DNA of 64,000 bases, from assembly GCA_947311845.1 (NCBI GenBank), contig CAMZMU010000040.1, positions 69,297,560 through 69,361,559 of the forward strand, read 5' to 3'. Numbering within the stretch: position 1 is the stretch's first letter; each line of letters opens with the position of its first letter. A program made the position numbers and the translations under genes. Of the stretch, positions 10,696-22,030 are shown in pieces. The notes under the pieces are model-generated. The model saw only the letters and a list, made by a program, of their open reading frames with translations, made no database searches and was not told the origin of the DNA. This DNA is from Poa pratensis (Eukaryota > Streptophyta > Magnoliopsida > Poales > Poaceae).

Positions 10696-11392
10696 TATTG
10701 GGTTGCGCAACGGAAATTTAAAATTTTCGCTTAACATGCTACGCAACATCGCAAGATCTATACTTATGAAGATACATGCGAATAGGAAGATCCGAAGATC
10801 TAGATAGAATACGTTACCAACACTGAAGTTGCAGAAGAAGTGTTGATGACGTAGTCGATGTAGCCCGTCGCCGATGTCGATGTCGATGACATAGTCGATG
10901 TAGCCTGTCGCCGATTCTGTCAACCAAGTCTGGTAGAGAGATCTCACCTGTCTTCTCCTTGCTTGATCTCCTTGGTCCAGCAGAGTGAGGGTCAGACGTC
11001 TCACCCCTCCGAGAGCTCGCACGCGTACGTCGGGAAAGGTTCAGCAGGGCTTCGCCGTCCAAGCTTGAATCACTACTGGCGTATATGAAGGTGGAGTTCT
11101 CAACACATGAGAAGGAGAAAGAGAGAGATTAGATCTAGTCTAATCGGAGAGGTTGCCTCTAATTAGAGGTTCCCTCTAAACCAACTAGAAGAGATCTAAA
11201 CTTAAGAGTCTATTGTGTATCTCCAAATAGGAGGAGGTGGGGTTTATATAGATGGCCAAGGGGTGGAGGGACTTGGGCAAGGGGAAAGACCCCTTGCCCA
11301 ATTCGGTTTGGGAGGAGGAGTTGGAGTAGGACTCCAACTCATCTCCCCTCCCCTCCTTCCTTGCACCGACCCGGGTGGGGCCCGGCCGCACC
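10696..11392 (-). repeat. Outer Copia 3' LTR, distal fragment
   Basis: Matches 26880-27535 of the intact LTR almost base for base, with scattered substitutions. It starts TATTGGGTTGCGCAA in both copies. The match ends near 11380, where the SIRE-like element begins. Confidence 0.88.
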
Positions 11393-12571
11393 TGAAAGAA
11401 CATTTTATGTTTCCCTTATTGTTTTGTGTGTTACGCAACAACACTAGTGATACTCTAATATGTTGTCAAGTGTTGCAAAAGTCAATTGATAAATTCACAT
11501 ATTGCATCGAAACATCGAGAAGGGAAAGTTAAGCATTTGTTGCTGGAATCTCCAGACCGGAGTCTCCGGACTCAGGGCACTGGAGTTTCCGGCCTCACTC
11601 CGGCCCAGCCGTTTTCCTTCGAAGACTCAAGGGCGGAGCGCTACTACATAGGTGTCCGGAGTAACACTGGAGTGTTACCGGAGTCTCCGGCCCCGTCCAG
11701 AGTTTCCGGTCCAAGAACGTGAAGTTTCCGGTCCCGCTCAAGCGATGCTCAAGGCGGAGCGCTACTGCACTCCTGTCCGGAGCAAGACCGGAATGTCTAC
11801 GGAGGCTCCGGCCCTGACCGGAGTCTCCGGTGTAAAGTGCTTGCAACGGCTATTTTTCTGGGAGGGGTATAAATACCCCTCCACCTACCTCCAGCCAGCT
11901 AGCTCGTCCAGAATTGATTGCCCCCCATTGTTGCAAGCTCAAAGTTCATAGATCTCCCAATCCCTCCACCAAACTCGCTCATACTTGGAGGATTGAAGGA
12001 GAAGGCCCGGATCTACAACTTCACCGAAGCGTTCTTCATTTCCCCCTCATTCACTTGAGGGATTTGAGCCTAGGGTTTCCACTAGGAAAACCTAGGCATC
12101 TTGTTGTACTTACTTGCTTGCTACTTTTGTGTAGCAGATTCGTGGTGCTTGGGAGCTCCCAATCCAGTTGTGGGTTGTGCCCCAAGTTGTTGTAAGGGCT
12201 CCGGATTCCGCCTTGAAGGATTCCGATAGTGGAAGGTGAACCGAGCTTTTGGGCGAGGTTCATCGGAGAATATGGTGAGGCCATTTGTGGCGCTTGAGTT
12301 TGAAACTCACACCCCTCCAACGAGACGTACTCCCCTCAAAAGGAGGAACTCGGGAATACATCCTTGTCTCCGCGTGCTTCCCGTTCGGTTATTCCTTACT
12401 CACTAGTTATTACTTGTATCATATCTTGTTTAGGATTAACTTGTCATATAGGTAAATTCACCGTAGTTGCATATCTAGAGAATTTACCTTTGTGTCAAGC
12501 CATAATCGAAAAAGAATTAAAATTTGGAGTAGCACCTATTCACCCCCCTCTAGGTGGATACGATCCTTTAA
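11393..12571 (+). repeat. 5' LTR of nested SIRE-like Copia
   Basis: Ends TGAAAGAACA and GATCCTTTAA are the family's near-inverted termini. Inside are repeated CCGGAGTCTCCGG motifs (11548-11840) followed by a TATA box (GGTATAAATACC at about 11867), and close to the 3' edge a CACCCCCCTCTAGG tract typical of this lineage. Only this one copy exists in the window. Confidence 0.82.
11867..11878 (+). promoter_or_regulatory. TATA box in nested Copia LTR
   Basis: GGTATAAATACC within the LTR, downstream of the CCGGAGTCTCCGG cluster and about 700 bases before the primer-binding site. Placement fits the U3/R border of the LTR promoter. Confidence 0.6.
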
Positions 12572-12573
12572 AT

Positions 12574-12587
12574 TGGTATCAGAGCCA
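12574..12587 (+). other. Primer-binding site (tRNA-Met type)
   Basis: TGGTATCAGAGCC, the standard plant Copia primer site, lies two bases after the LTR end and 50 bases before the gag start. Confidence 0.85.
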
Positions 12588-12623
12588 CGGCTCTTTATTC
12601 GGGCTTAACCGCCTAAGAGAAGT

Positions 12624-13907
12624 ATGGCCATTGACGAGAATGGGAACGAGATTCCCGATCCCCCCACCACTTCGGTTTCCATGGAGGACTTCACTCTCAT
12701 GAAGACCTCTATGGAAACTAAAATGGATAAGTTGCAAAACATGATTATGCAACTCATGGAGGCAAAGGGTATCTCATCACCTACTACTCCGAAGATTCCT
12801 CTAGAGAAACCCTTGGAGGAAGAGGTTGATGGGAGTAAGGGGGTGTCAACTCTAAAACTAACACCCCAATTAAACCAACTAATGGGAAGGGAGAGCATAG
12901 TGCGGTTCCTTTCCGTACTTCCCGACCTACCTATCCCTCATCCTCCTATGCACCTAAGAGGAGTTCCACCTAGTCTAAATGCATCCTCGTTTACTAATTG
13001 GAAAGCTTCTATGAGATCTCATGTGAACAGTGCCTGCATTGAGCTTTGGAGGATCATTGTAGATGGATACAAGGCTGTGGATGAATCCAACTTGACAAGG
13101 CGAGAACAAGTTGATTGTCAACTAAATGCCACCGCTCTTGATTTGATCCGTGTTGCCGTGGGAGATAAGGATATGCACCACATTCAACATTGCACCACTG
13201 CCAAAGAAGCTTGGGATTGTCTTACGGAGGTGTTCGTTGGAAATGATAGCATGAGGAGAAATAGATATGAAGCTATGAGCAACCAAATCGAAGGTTTCTT
13301 CATGCAAGATGGAGAAAATCATGAGGATATGTATCAAAGACTCAAGGCTCTCGCTAACGCATATAGAGACCTTGGTGCTATACATGTGAATGATGCTTAT
13401 ATCAAGAGGAAGTATGTGAATGCCCTCATGCCTTTTGAAGCGGCCGACTTGAAGAGTCTCCAAGGAAGGCACAACTATCCTCAATTGACCTCAAATGAAG
13501 TTATGCAAGAGATGCAATCTTACAAAGTTCAAGCCCAAATTGCTCAAGACTCTCGTGCCCGGGCTATTGGAATGCACCAAAGTTCCTCACTTGCTTTGAA
13601 GGCCAAGGTGGTGGAACAAGATGAAGACCAAGAGCATGAAGAGGGAGCCTACTTGGATCCCGAAGAACTCAAGATTGCCCATAGAGACTATGTGGCTCTT
13701 GCGGCAAGGACCTTTTGGAAGAACCCATCCAAAGCTAAAGCTCAAGTGGAGCAAAAGTTCAAATCAAGTGGTTACAAGGAGGGCAACCCAAAAATGAAGA
13801 CTTGCTTCAATTGCCAAGATAGATTTCACTACGTTGCCGATTGTCCTTATGAGAACCGTGAAGAACATGGAGGAAGGCTTATTCTCAAGGAGGCTTCAAG
13901 GTCCTAG
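12624..13907 (+). CDS. gag: Copia Gag (capsid and zinc knuckle), nested element
   Basis: A 427-residue open frame, the best preserved in the window. The ATG at 12624 follows the primer site as expected. Order: acidic N-terminus with METKMDKLQNMIMQL coil (residues 30-50), a UBN2-type capsid core (SFTNWKASMRSHV near 120, ATALDLIRVAVGD near 170, AKEAWDCLTEVF near 195, EDMYQRLKALANAYRDLG near 235) and a CCHC zinc knuckle CFNCQDRFHYVADC near residue 395, where phenylalanine replaces the usual glycine before histidine. Gag forms the cytoplasmic particle that packages element RNA. The frame ends at 13907, a few residues after the knuckle; the continuation lies in another frame, so readthrough to Pol is broken. 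Confidence 0.85.
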   Translation: MAIDENGNEIPDPPTTSVSMEDFTLMKTSMETKMDKLQNMIMQLMEAKGISSPTTPKIPLEKPLEEEVDGSKGVSTLKLTPQLNQLMGRESIVRFLSVLPDLPIPHPPMHLRGVPPSLNASSFTNWKASMRSHVNSACIELWRIIVDGYKAVDESNLTRREQVDCQLNATALDLIRVAVGDKDMHHIQHCTTAKEAWDCLTEVFVGNDSMRRNRYEAMSNQIEGFFMQDGENHEDMYQRLKALANAYRDLGAIHVNDAYIKRKYVNALMPFEAADLKSLQGRHNYPQLTSNEVMQEMQSYKVQAQIAQDSRARAIGMHQSSSLALKAKVVEQDEDQEHEEGAYLDPEELKIAHRDYVALAARTFWKNPSKAKAQVEQKFKSSGYKEGNPKMKTCFNCQDRFHYVADCPYENREEHGGRLILKEASRS

Positions 13908-15115
13908 CAAGAAGACTTACTTCAAGAAGCCCATCTCCAACAAGAAGCCACCTTCAAAGATTGTGTTGGTGACAAGAGAAGAATATACATCCGGGGATAA
14001 GAGTGAAGAAGAAACAACCACAAGTGGAGTGGCCGCATTAGCCATTGCTTCATCGACACCATTGCTTCTTCGACACCCACTTCTCTATTTGAATCCCCCA
14101 ATGAGAATGTCCCCATCCAATCCGCTACATGTCTCATGGCCAAGGGCCCCGAGGTATCATCTTCCCTCTTCTAAGACTATGAATGAAATACATGATCTTA
14201 TGAGTCTTAGAGTAAAGGAAGAAAATGTTGCTTTGGATTTCTTAATGACTAACTTGCAAGGTGAATGCAAGATTCGATTTGAGACTCTTGCGAGTCAATA
14301 TGGTATGGCACAAGATCTCCTTGAGGAAAAGGGGAGACTTGAAAGAGAATATGCTAATGAGATTGCTTCCCTCACCGTTGCTCTTGAGGAAGAGCATGAG
14401 CTTCGAGTTTCTCTTGAAGAGAAGCTTGATAATATTGAGGAATCACAAAATGATATTCTTTCTAAAATCATTAAAGAACGTGACCATGCCATTGCTAAAT
14501 ACAAAGTTTTCAAGAAAGAAAAGGTCGAATTTGGTGTTGGTCATAATAGACTAACCGAAGAGCTAGAGAAGCTCACCAAGGCTCACAAGGCCTTGGAGAG
14601 TGATCACTCTACTCTCACCAAGTCTTTTGAACAACTTCAAATTCAACTTACTAAAATTGATGTACCTAGTTCCTCTACTCCTTCTTGATCATGCAAATGT
14701 CATTGAGGAAAATGCTAGGTTGAAGAATGAACTTGCCAAGGCCTCTAGCCCTCAAGGTGAGAAACCTCTTTATGAGCTTTTGCAAATGCAAAAGCCACAC
14801 ATTGGGAAAGAGGGCCTTGGTTATGTTGCCAAGAAGAAGAAGAACAAGAAGAAGGCCAAGCCCGCACAAGCAAAGAAGACTACCATTGCGAGTAGTGATG
14901 CCACAAGGGGCAAAACCACTCGTAATGACTTTGCGGGAAATGCTAACCCTCACTATATACTTTATGTTGATTATTATGGTGATGTTTATGCAAAATATGT
15001 TGGCCCTTATGATGGTTACATTGAGTACTCTATTTGGGTTCCTAAGACCCTCGTTGCTAACAAAGAGGACCCATTGCAAAATGGGTACCTAAAACCAAGC
15101 AATGATCTCTTGTAG
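13908..15115 (+). pseudogene. Gag-Pol linker with coiled coil, nested Copia
   Basis: The downstream frame (open 13834-14688) encodes a basic stretch rich in KK and SNKKPPSK, then a long coiled coil (residues about 120-270: leucine and glutamate heptads such as EKGRLEREYANEIASL and LTEELEKLTKAHKALE). The coil continues in a third frame (14690-14760), followed by lysine-rich KKKKNKKKAK and then WVPK. A coiled-coil linker between Gag and protease is typical of SIRE/Maximus elements. Two frame changes (about 13890 and 14687) and a stop at 15113-15115 break it. Confidence 0.75.
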
Positions 15116-16497
15116 GACTATGCTTCTGGTGGGTCAAAATGGGTGCTTGATAGTGGATGCACAAGTCATATGACCGGAAGCAAGGAGCTCATGAAGGAGT
15201 TGAGAGCAAATCTAAATCAAGCAACCGTCACATATGGAGATAGGTCAAAAGCTAAGGTATCGGGACTCGGCAAGGTGGTAGTCACACCGGATATCACCCT
15301 TGTGAATGTCATGCTTGTTGAGTCCCTTGGTTATAATTTAATGTCCGTTCGTGCTCTTAATAAGATGAACTTTGATGTACATTTTACTATTGATATGGTG
15401 ATACTCTTGTGGAGCAAGACTCTAACGGTCGCTTTTGTTGGGTATGTCGAAAATGAGTTGTTTGTGGTGGACTTTTCGGAGTCAACCAACACTCAAGCGA
15501 TATGCCTCTTCGGAAAGGCCGACGTGGGGTGGTTGTGGCATCGCCGCTTATCCCATGTAAATATGAGAACTTTGCAAAGTCTTCACAAGGGTGGTCACAT
15601 TCTTGGACTAAAAGACAATGTTTCCTTTGCCAAAGATCGTGTTTGTAGGGCTTGTGTTGAAGGAAAGATGCATGATTCTCCCACCCAATCAAGGCTTTTA
15701 TCTCATCAAAGAGGATATTGGAACTCCTTCATGTGGATCTCTTTGGTGCCGTTCCCGAAGCTAGCCTTGGTGGGAAGAAGTATTGCTTGGTAATTGTTGA
15801 TGACTATTCAAGATATACTTGGGTTTATTTCTTCAAGTTCAAGAGTGAGACCCAACAAGCCGTCATTGACTTTGCCAACCAAGTTCAACGTCAACACAAT
15901 GTCCCCATATTGGCCATTAGAAGTGACAATGGCTCTGAGTTCAAGAACTACACCCTAAACGAGTTTCTTAGTGAAGAGGGAATTCGTCATCAATATTCCG
16001 CTGCATATACCCCTCAACAAAATGGTGTAGCCGAAAGGAAGAACCGGACTCTTATGGATATGGCTAGGTCCATGTTGGCGGAGTTTAAATCTCCACTCAC
16101 TTTTTGGGCCGAAGCCATCTCCACGGCATGTCACTCAACTAACCGGCTCTACTTCCGCAAGTTCTTGAAGAAGACTTCCTATGAGATTCTTATTGGCAAG
16201 AAACCTAACATCTCCTACTTCCGGGTATTTGGTTGTAAGTGTTTCTATTTGAGAAAGGGAGTTCGTTTATCTAAGTTTCAATCTAAAGCTTTAGAGGGTA
16301 CTTTTGTTGGTTACGGTCTCGAATCCCACACCTATAGAATCTTTGATAAACTCTCACGAGTTATCGTTGAGACTAGTAGTGTGGAGTTCGAAGAAAATGA
16401 TGGCTCCCAAGTGGCGCAATTGCATCTTTGTGATGTAGATAGTGAAGAGCCTCAAGACTCCATAAAGAAGATGGGTTGGATTCTATCGCCCTATTGA
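15116..16497 (+). pseudogene. pol: Copia protease and integrase, nested element
   Basis: The protease active site WVLDSGCTSHMTG is at about 15137-15175 and the GAG-pre-integrase zinc region (WHRRLSHVN ... CRACVEGK) at about 15535-15670. A frame change near 15712 leads into the integrase core (open 15718-16497), which has HVDLFG, RSDNGSEF and GVAERKNRTL carrying the D, D and E catalytic residues, then the C-terminal GCKCFYLRKG and FVGYGLESHTYRIFD. These cut the polyprotein and insert the DNA copy. The frame then stops at 16497 before a hydrophilic spacer rich in Q and E (16540-16890). Confidence 0.82.
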
Positions 16498-16899
16498 GCT
16501 TCACTAAGAGGCAAGTCAAGGGAAACAAGTTCTACTCAAGTGGAGCCTCCTTCATCACAAGATCTTCATACGCCATCCTCGGGAGCAAGTGGAGAACCTA
16601 ACCAAGAACAAGAACAAGACCCTCACCATGTTGATGAAGACATTGTCAATAAACCATCCACTCAAGAGCAATGTCCTAATCAAGACCAAGGTCAACCATC
16701 TACTTCAAGCAATGAAGAAGTGCATAATGAAGATCAAGGTCATCAAGACGGTCAAGACGGGACTCAAGTGATCAAGATGATCAAGAGATCCCTCCTCGCT
16801 CTAATGAGGAGATCGAAACCCATCGTCGAAGAAGAGTTGCAAGATCATTGGAAATTAGAAGCCACCATCTCTCTCAAGTCATTGGTGACGTGAAGAGCA

Positions 16900-19800
16900 A
16901 TGTGTCTACTAGAAACAATTGGCAAACTTTAGTGAGCATCAAGCACACATATCCATGGTGGAACCAAAGAAAGTTTTTGAAGCTCTTGAAGATCAAGATT
17001 GGTTGGGTGCCATGCATGAAGAGCTCAATAATTTCGAGCGCAACAAAGTGTGGAAACTAGTTGAAAGCCAAAAGATTGCCGCAATGTTATTGGCACCAAG
17101 TGGATATTCAAGAACAAGCAAGATGAAAGTGGAATGGTTGTGAGGAACAAGGCAAGATTGGTAGTTCAAGGGTACTCTCAAATTGAAGGCATTGACTTTG
17201 GAGAGACCTACGCTCCCGTGGCTCGCCTTGAGTCCATCCGTATCCTTCTTGCATATGCTACACATCATAACTTCAAGTTGCAACAAATGGATGTGAAGAG
17301 TGCTTTTCTTAATGGTCCTTTGAAAGAGTTGGTATATGTTAAGGAACCACCGGGGTTCGAAAACCCTAACTTCCCTAACCTTGTCTACAAGATTGATAAG
17401 GCGCTCTATGGACTTAAACAAGCACCACGTGCGTGGTATGAGCACCTTAGAGAGTTATTGTTAGACCGTGGGTTTGAAGTGGGGCATATCGATCCCACTC
17501 TTTTCACAAAGAGGGTTAAAGGGGAGCTTTTCATATGCCAACTATATGTTGATGATATCATATTTGGCTCGTCTAACAAAGCTTTTAATGATGAATTTTC
17601 AAAGCTTATGACCGATAGGTTTGAGATGTCCATGATGGGTGAAATGAAGTACTTTCTTGGATTTGAGATCAAGCAATTGTGAGAAGGAACCTTCATTAGC
17701 CAAGCAAAATATATTAAAGACATGCTCAAGAGATTCAACATGCAAGATGCAAGATCAAGACCACTCCTATGCAAACCAAATGCCATCTTCAACTTAACCC
17801 AAAGGGTAAAGATGTGGATCAAAAGGTATACCGCTCCATGATTGGCTCTTTGCTTTATCTTTGTGCATCTAGACCCGATATTGTGTTGAGTGTAGGGGTA
17901 TGTGCAAGGTATTGATACGTCTCAAACGTATCTATAATTTTTGATGTTCCATGCATGTTTTATACCAATTGCTACATGTTTTATATACACTTCATATCAT
18001 TTTTATACATTTTCTAGGACTAACCTATTAACAAGATGCCACAGTGCCAGTTCCTGTTTTCTGCTGTCTTTTTGTTTCAGAAAAGCTAGTCAGGAAATGT
18101 TCTCGGAATTGGACGAAAATCAACGGGGATGAGTTTTACACCGACACGATGGCGAAGTCCGAAGGGCGAACGAAGAGGCGCCTCGAGGGGCCCAGACGCC
18201 ACCTGGGCGCGGCCCCACCTGGTGGCACGCCGGGAGGTCATCTGGCTCCCTCGGGTGGCCCCTCACGCCGCCCTTTCGCCTATATATTCACCTCCTCCCA
18301 AAAACCCTAAATACCCGAGCATTATTCCACGAAAAGTTCCGTCGCCGCTGCCGTCGTCAACCCTAGTTTGGGAGGGTTCTGAAGCTCTTCCCGGCACCCT
18401 ACCGGAGGAGAAGATCATCGCCAGAGGGCTCTACACCACCATGCCCGCCTCCGGACAGATGCGTGAGTAGTTCATCCTTGGACTACGGGTCCATAGCAGT
18501 AGCTAGATGGTTGTCTCTCCACTTTGTGCTATCATGTTTAAATCTTGTGAGCTGCCTAACATGATCAAGATCATCTTATTGTAATGCTACATGTTGTGCT
18601 TGCTGGGATCCGATGAATTGTGAAGTTATGATCAAGTTTTTTATCTATTTATCTAATGTTTTATTTATGTTCTTGCATGCTCTCCGATGCTAGTAGATGC
18701 TTTGGCCAAGTAGCTGCTAGTATCTCCAAGAGGGAGTATTTATGCTAGATAGTGGGTTCATGCCTCCAGTAATCTGGGCTCGAGCGACAGAAACGACTAA
18801 GGTTGTGGATGTGCTATTGCCACTGGGAGAAAATAACTTTGCTTTGCTTATATGCATTGCTTATATGTCTCATGCATTGTTTACATTACACACCATGCTT
18901 GATGCAATTATCTATTGCTTGCAACTTAATACTCGCGGGAGACACGAATGTTATCTCGGAGTGGATTATTAGTCATAGATGCAGCTGGTAAGCGGTCTAT
19001 GTAAAATGTTGTAATGCCCAATAAATACTACATTAAAGATCTTGTCATAATATGCATTGTCATGCGTTTTCCATTTGTCAATTGCCCAGCTATAATTTGT
19101 GTACCCAACATGCATGCTATCTTTTATGGAGAGACACCACTAGTGAACTGTGGACCCCAGTCCATTCTTCTACACTGATAAAACCACCATTTTCACTACG
19201 CTCTACAATCACTTGTTCGCTGTTTCTTTTTGAATTTATATTTATTCTCCACACCATATGTTTAATCCTTTGTATTCAGCAAGCCGGGGAGACTGACAAC
19301 CTTCCTGTTTCGTTGGGGCAAAGTACTTTGATTGTGTTGTGTGTGGGTCCACATGAATAATCGTAAACGGCGCCATTGACACCGTGTTGAAGCTCTCCCA
19401 CCTCCTACTGGATTCGATAACCTTGGTAGATTTCAAGGGAAAATTGCTGCTGCACTACTTCATACCTTCCTCTTGGGGTTTCCCAATGAACGTGTGTTTT
19501 CACGTCATCAGGTATCAAGCTGCTCCTAAAGAAAGCCACTTGATGACGGTCACTAGAATCTTTCGATATTTGGTTCATACCTCAAAGTTTGGATTATGGT
19601 ACCCCAAGGGCTCAAACTTCTCTCTTTGTGGATACACGGATTCGGATTGGGCCGGTGACATTGATGATAGGAAATCAACTTCCGGGGCATGCCAATTTCT
19701 TGGTAGGTCCTTGGTTAGTTGGTCTTCTAAGAAGCAAAATTGTATATCTCTCTCCACCGCCGAAGCGGAGTATGTGGCGGCCGCTAGTGCATGCACCCAA

Positions 19801-20100
19801 TTGCTATGGATGAGGCAAACTTTAAAGGATTACGGTGTCACTTGTGACAAAGTGCCTCTTCTATGTGATAATGAAAGTGCTATCAAGATTGCCCACAACC
19901 CCGTGCAACATTCAAGAATGAAGTATATTGAGATTCGCCATCACTTCATTAGAGATCATGTTACCCGAGGAGATATTACTCTAGATCATGTTGGCACCGA
20001 TGATCAACTTGCCGATATATTCACGAAGCCCCTTGATGAAGCAAGATTTTGTTACTTGAGGCATGAGCTAAATATCATTGATTCTAGGAGCTTGACTTGA
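16900..20100 (+). pseudogene. pol: Copia reverse transcriptase and RNase H, split by solo LTR
   Basis: The reverse transcriptase starts with WLGAMHEELNNFERNKVW (about 17000), changes frame near 17070-17100, and continues in the open frame 17134-17682 with [33 protein letters not shown] and the catalytic YVDDI near 17545. A TGA at 17680-17682 and a frame change near 17750 follow. At 17912 it is interrupted by a gypsy solo LTR and resumes at 19516 in the correct register (CARY joins QAAPKESHLM). The RNase H part (to 20100) has YTDSDWAG, STAEAEYVA and LCDNESAI, and ends with the usual DIFTKPLDEARF motif and C-terminus. Confidence 0.85.
17913..19510 (+). mobile_element. Gypsy solo LTR (Sabrina/Fatima-like type)
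   Basis: A single 1.6-kb LTR, starting TGATACGTCTCAAACG and ending CACGTCATCA, flanked by a perfect 5-bp target duplication GGTAT (17908-17912 and 19511-19515). It is a close relative of the 5' LTR at 35159-36741. A TATA-like CCTATATATTC lies near 18280. With no internal domain present, this is the product of LTR-LTR recombination. It contains short ORFs of no significance. Confidence 0.92.
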
Positions 20101-20160
20101 TTATCTTGCATACTCACCTATATTTTGACTATCTATTTGGTTTAGGTGTAGGCATGGACA

Positions 20161-20170
20161 TAGGGGGAGT
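20161..20170 (+). other. Polypurine tract of nested Copia
   Basis: TAGGGGGAGT, about 60 bases after the RNase H stop, is the plus-strand priming site of the SIRE/Maximus type. Confidence 0.7.
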
Positions 20171-20589
20171 GCGGTCCTAATCCATTAGACTATCCCTCTC
20201 CCCATTATGCCGATAGTAAGAACTCATTTGCACCTCTATATTCGTTCTATGAATTGTGAGCTTAAAATGACGAGTAGTGGTAGTGAACCCAAGATATATC
20301 TTCGCGGTGTCACGCCACATACACTCATACATGGTGGCCTAGGCCACCGCCCTCTTCTTTGTTAAGAGTTGATCTTATTGGTTTTATTTGGATTTATTTG
20401 GGTACTTCTAGACCTTTAGTTTGTTTTTGGGAGAAACACTTGAAATTGGCTTTTATTTTTGCATCTTGCTATTTCCTAGTGTGTATCCCACCATCAGTGA
20501 TAATGTTCTAAAACCCATGCCTATGTTATCTAAAAACATGCTCCTCTTGCAACATACATGTCCACCACTAACTCTGGCATTTTTTTGAG

Positions 20590-21449
20590 GCGTTGGGGCC
20601 AAAGGCTCCAGGGTTACACACCGGAGACTCCGGTCTGACTGAAGTCTCCGCCCCAAACCACGGATACTACGGCCAGTCCAGAGACTCCGGTGTGTTTGGG
20701 CCGGAGACTCCGGTCTCAGCTGTTTCGCTAGGCTCTAAAGAGGTTGGGGTGAGGAGTTATTCCATAAATCCTCACTCACCCCCGACCCCATTCTCCTCCC
20801 AGCCGCCGCCTCCGCCCGAAGACGCCGCTCCGGCCGCCCCTGGCCGTCGGAATCCGCCGTGCCACCGGCTCCCTCACCTCCCAAGCACCGGGGATGTTCC
20901 TCCCTTTCGTTTGGACCTCACCATGAAAGACAAGGGTACCACTCTCTCTCTTCTTCTAGGGTTGCATCCTAGATGTAGTTTTGAGAGTAGTTCTTGATGT
21001 AATTCATGGTGTAGAACCTTTTTGATGGCAATGTACACTCTAGAAATTGTTGGTGACAAATTTCCCCTTAGATTTGACCTAGGTCTACGTTTTCAGTCTC
21101 AGGGCCGGAGACTCCGGTCCTTCCAGACCGGAGACCCCCCTGAGACCGGAGACTCCGATCTAGATCATATCTGAGTGAAAAAAAAATTCTCAAATGATTT
21201 CTTCTCTTTGACTTCCATGGACATGTATGCTTACCCATGCTACCTATCTACTCCGTCTTCACAGATAACAAGAGGTACTATGCATCATCATCCAACCCCA
21301 CTTTGAAGCCTAAGAAAGAGGATCAAGGAAGATCCACCTGCAGGGCTTATATGGAGTATGATCCCGTGAATGATCGTCACGTGCAAAAGGACCGTGGTGC
21401 AGATGCTAGGGCAAAGAGAGAAGCTGATGCTAGAAAAAGGGAAGAGGAG
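20590..21449 (+). pseudogene. Env-like or extra 3' region of nested Copia, truncated
   Basis: Between the polypurine tract and the truncation lies a region with a proline-rich segment (SSQPPPPPEDAAPAAPGRR near 20800-20850) and, after a gap, a charged segment (KRYYASSSNPTLKPKK and ADARAKREADARKREEE, 21265-21450). SIRE/Maximus elements carry an extra ORF here, sometimes called env-like, with no proven function. CCGGAGACTCCGG motifs occur at 20619, 20702 and 21105. The region ends abruptly at 21449. Confidence 0.5.
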
Positions 21450-22019
21450 ACTTCACCATGCATTGTCTGCAGAACATATTGGATACCTCTCATACCGAGT
21501 GGGCCCAGGGCGTATCTCTCTTTTGACAGAGGAGTAATCTTCCATCTTAGAACATTATGATCATGCATACCTTTGTAACCACCCAGTAACTGCCGTTATG
21601 ATCACCCTTTTACGGCCGTGATGGTTGACAACACCAAAGCAAATACTCTAGCATACACAAACCTAATAACCTCATGGTTCAAGGACATGTTGTATAATAA
21701 CCTTTCTGAGATAAGCTAAGGACAAAACAAACGAAATCTCTTAGCATACCAAAACTTGGGTCTACCCAGCCATATGCCACTCATTGATGCTGACATATAC
21801 AATGTCCATGACCATGAAAGCTTGGTCATCAAGCATTCAATGAATTAGTCTGTAAATAAGACTAGGGTATCTTTTACTGTTCATGTTTTCTACACGTACG
21901 TATGAGCTTTCTCCTGAATCACGTATTCAGAAATCATAGTAGTTATAGCATAGTAAACACGAAACATAATTAATGAATCAGATGTATAAATACATTTCCT
22001 TTTGGTTATACATCCAACA
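21450..22019 (-). repeat. Outer Copia 3' LTR, proximal fragment
   Basis: Matches 28459-28997 of the intact LTR (shared words CATTGTCTGCAGAACATA, GTGGGCCCAGGGC, CACACGTACGTATGAG-like) and ends CATCCAACA next to the polypurine tract. It carries about 30 bases (near 21775-21800) that the other copy lacks. Confidence 0.88.
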
Positions 22020-22030
22020 GTCTCCCACTT
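22020..22030 (-). other. Polypurine tract of outer Copia
   Basis: On the minus strand AAGTGGGAGAC lies directly before the LTR start TGTTGGATG, the standard position for plus-strand DNA priming. Confidence 0.8.

Larger units (their letters stand above)
11393..21449 (+). mobile_element. Nested SIRE/Maximus-like Copia retrotransposon, 3'-truncated
   Basis: A plus-strand Copia element inserted in the outer element's LTR. It has a 5' LTR (11393-12571, TGAAAG...CTTTAA), a tRNA-Met-type primer site at 12574, gag, a coiled-coil linker, protease, integrase, reverse transcriptase, RNase H, a polypurine tract (TAGGGGGAGT at 20161-20170) and an env-like or 3' region to 21449. This order, and the extra region after the polypurine tract, are features of the SIRE/Maximus lineage. 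No 3' LTR is present: at 21450 the sequence returns directly to the outer LTR. The coding frame is interrupted by several stops and frame changes, so it is not autonomous. Confidence 0.87.

Noticed and set aside
10377..10807. ORFs of 60-114 residues in the repeat arrays (10.4-10.8 and 30.3-30.6 kb)
   Set aside because: They are translations of a 40-60 bp tandem repeat, present on both strands and in several frames.
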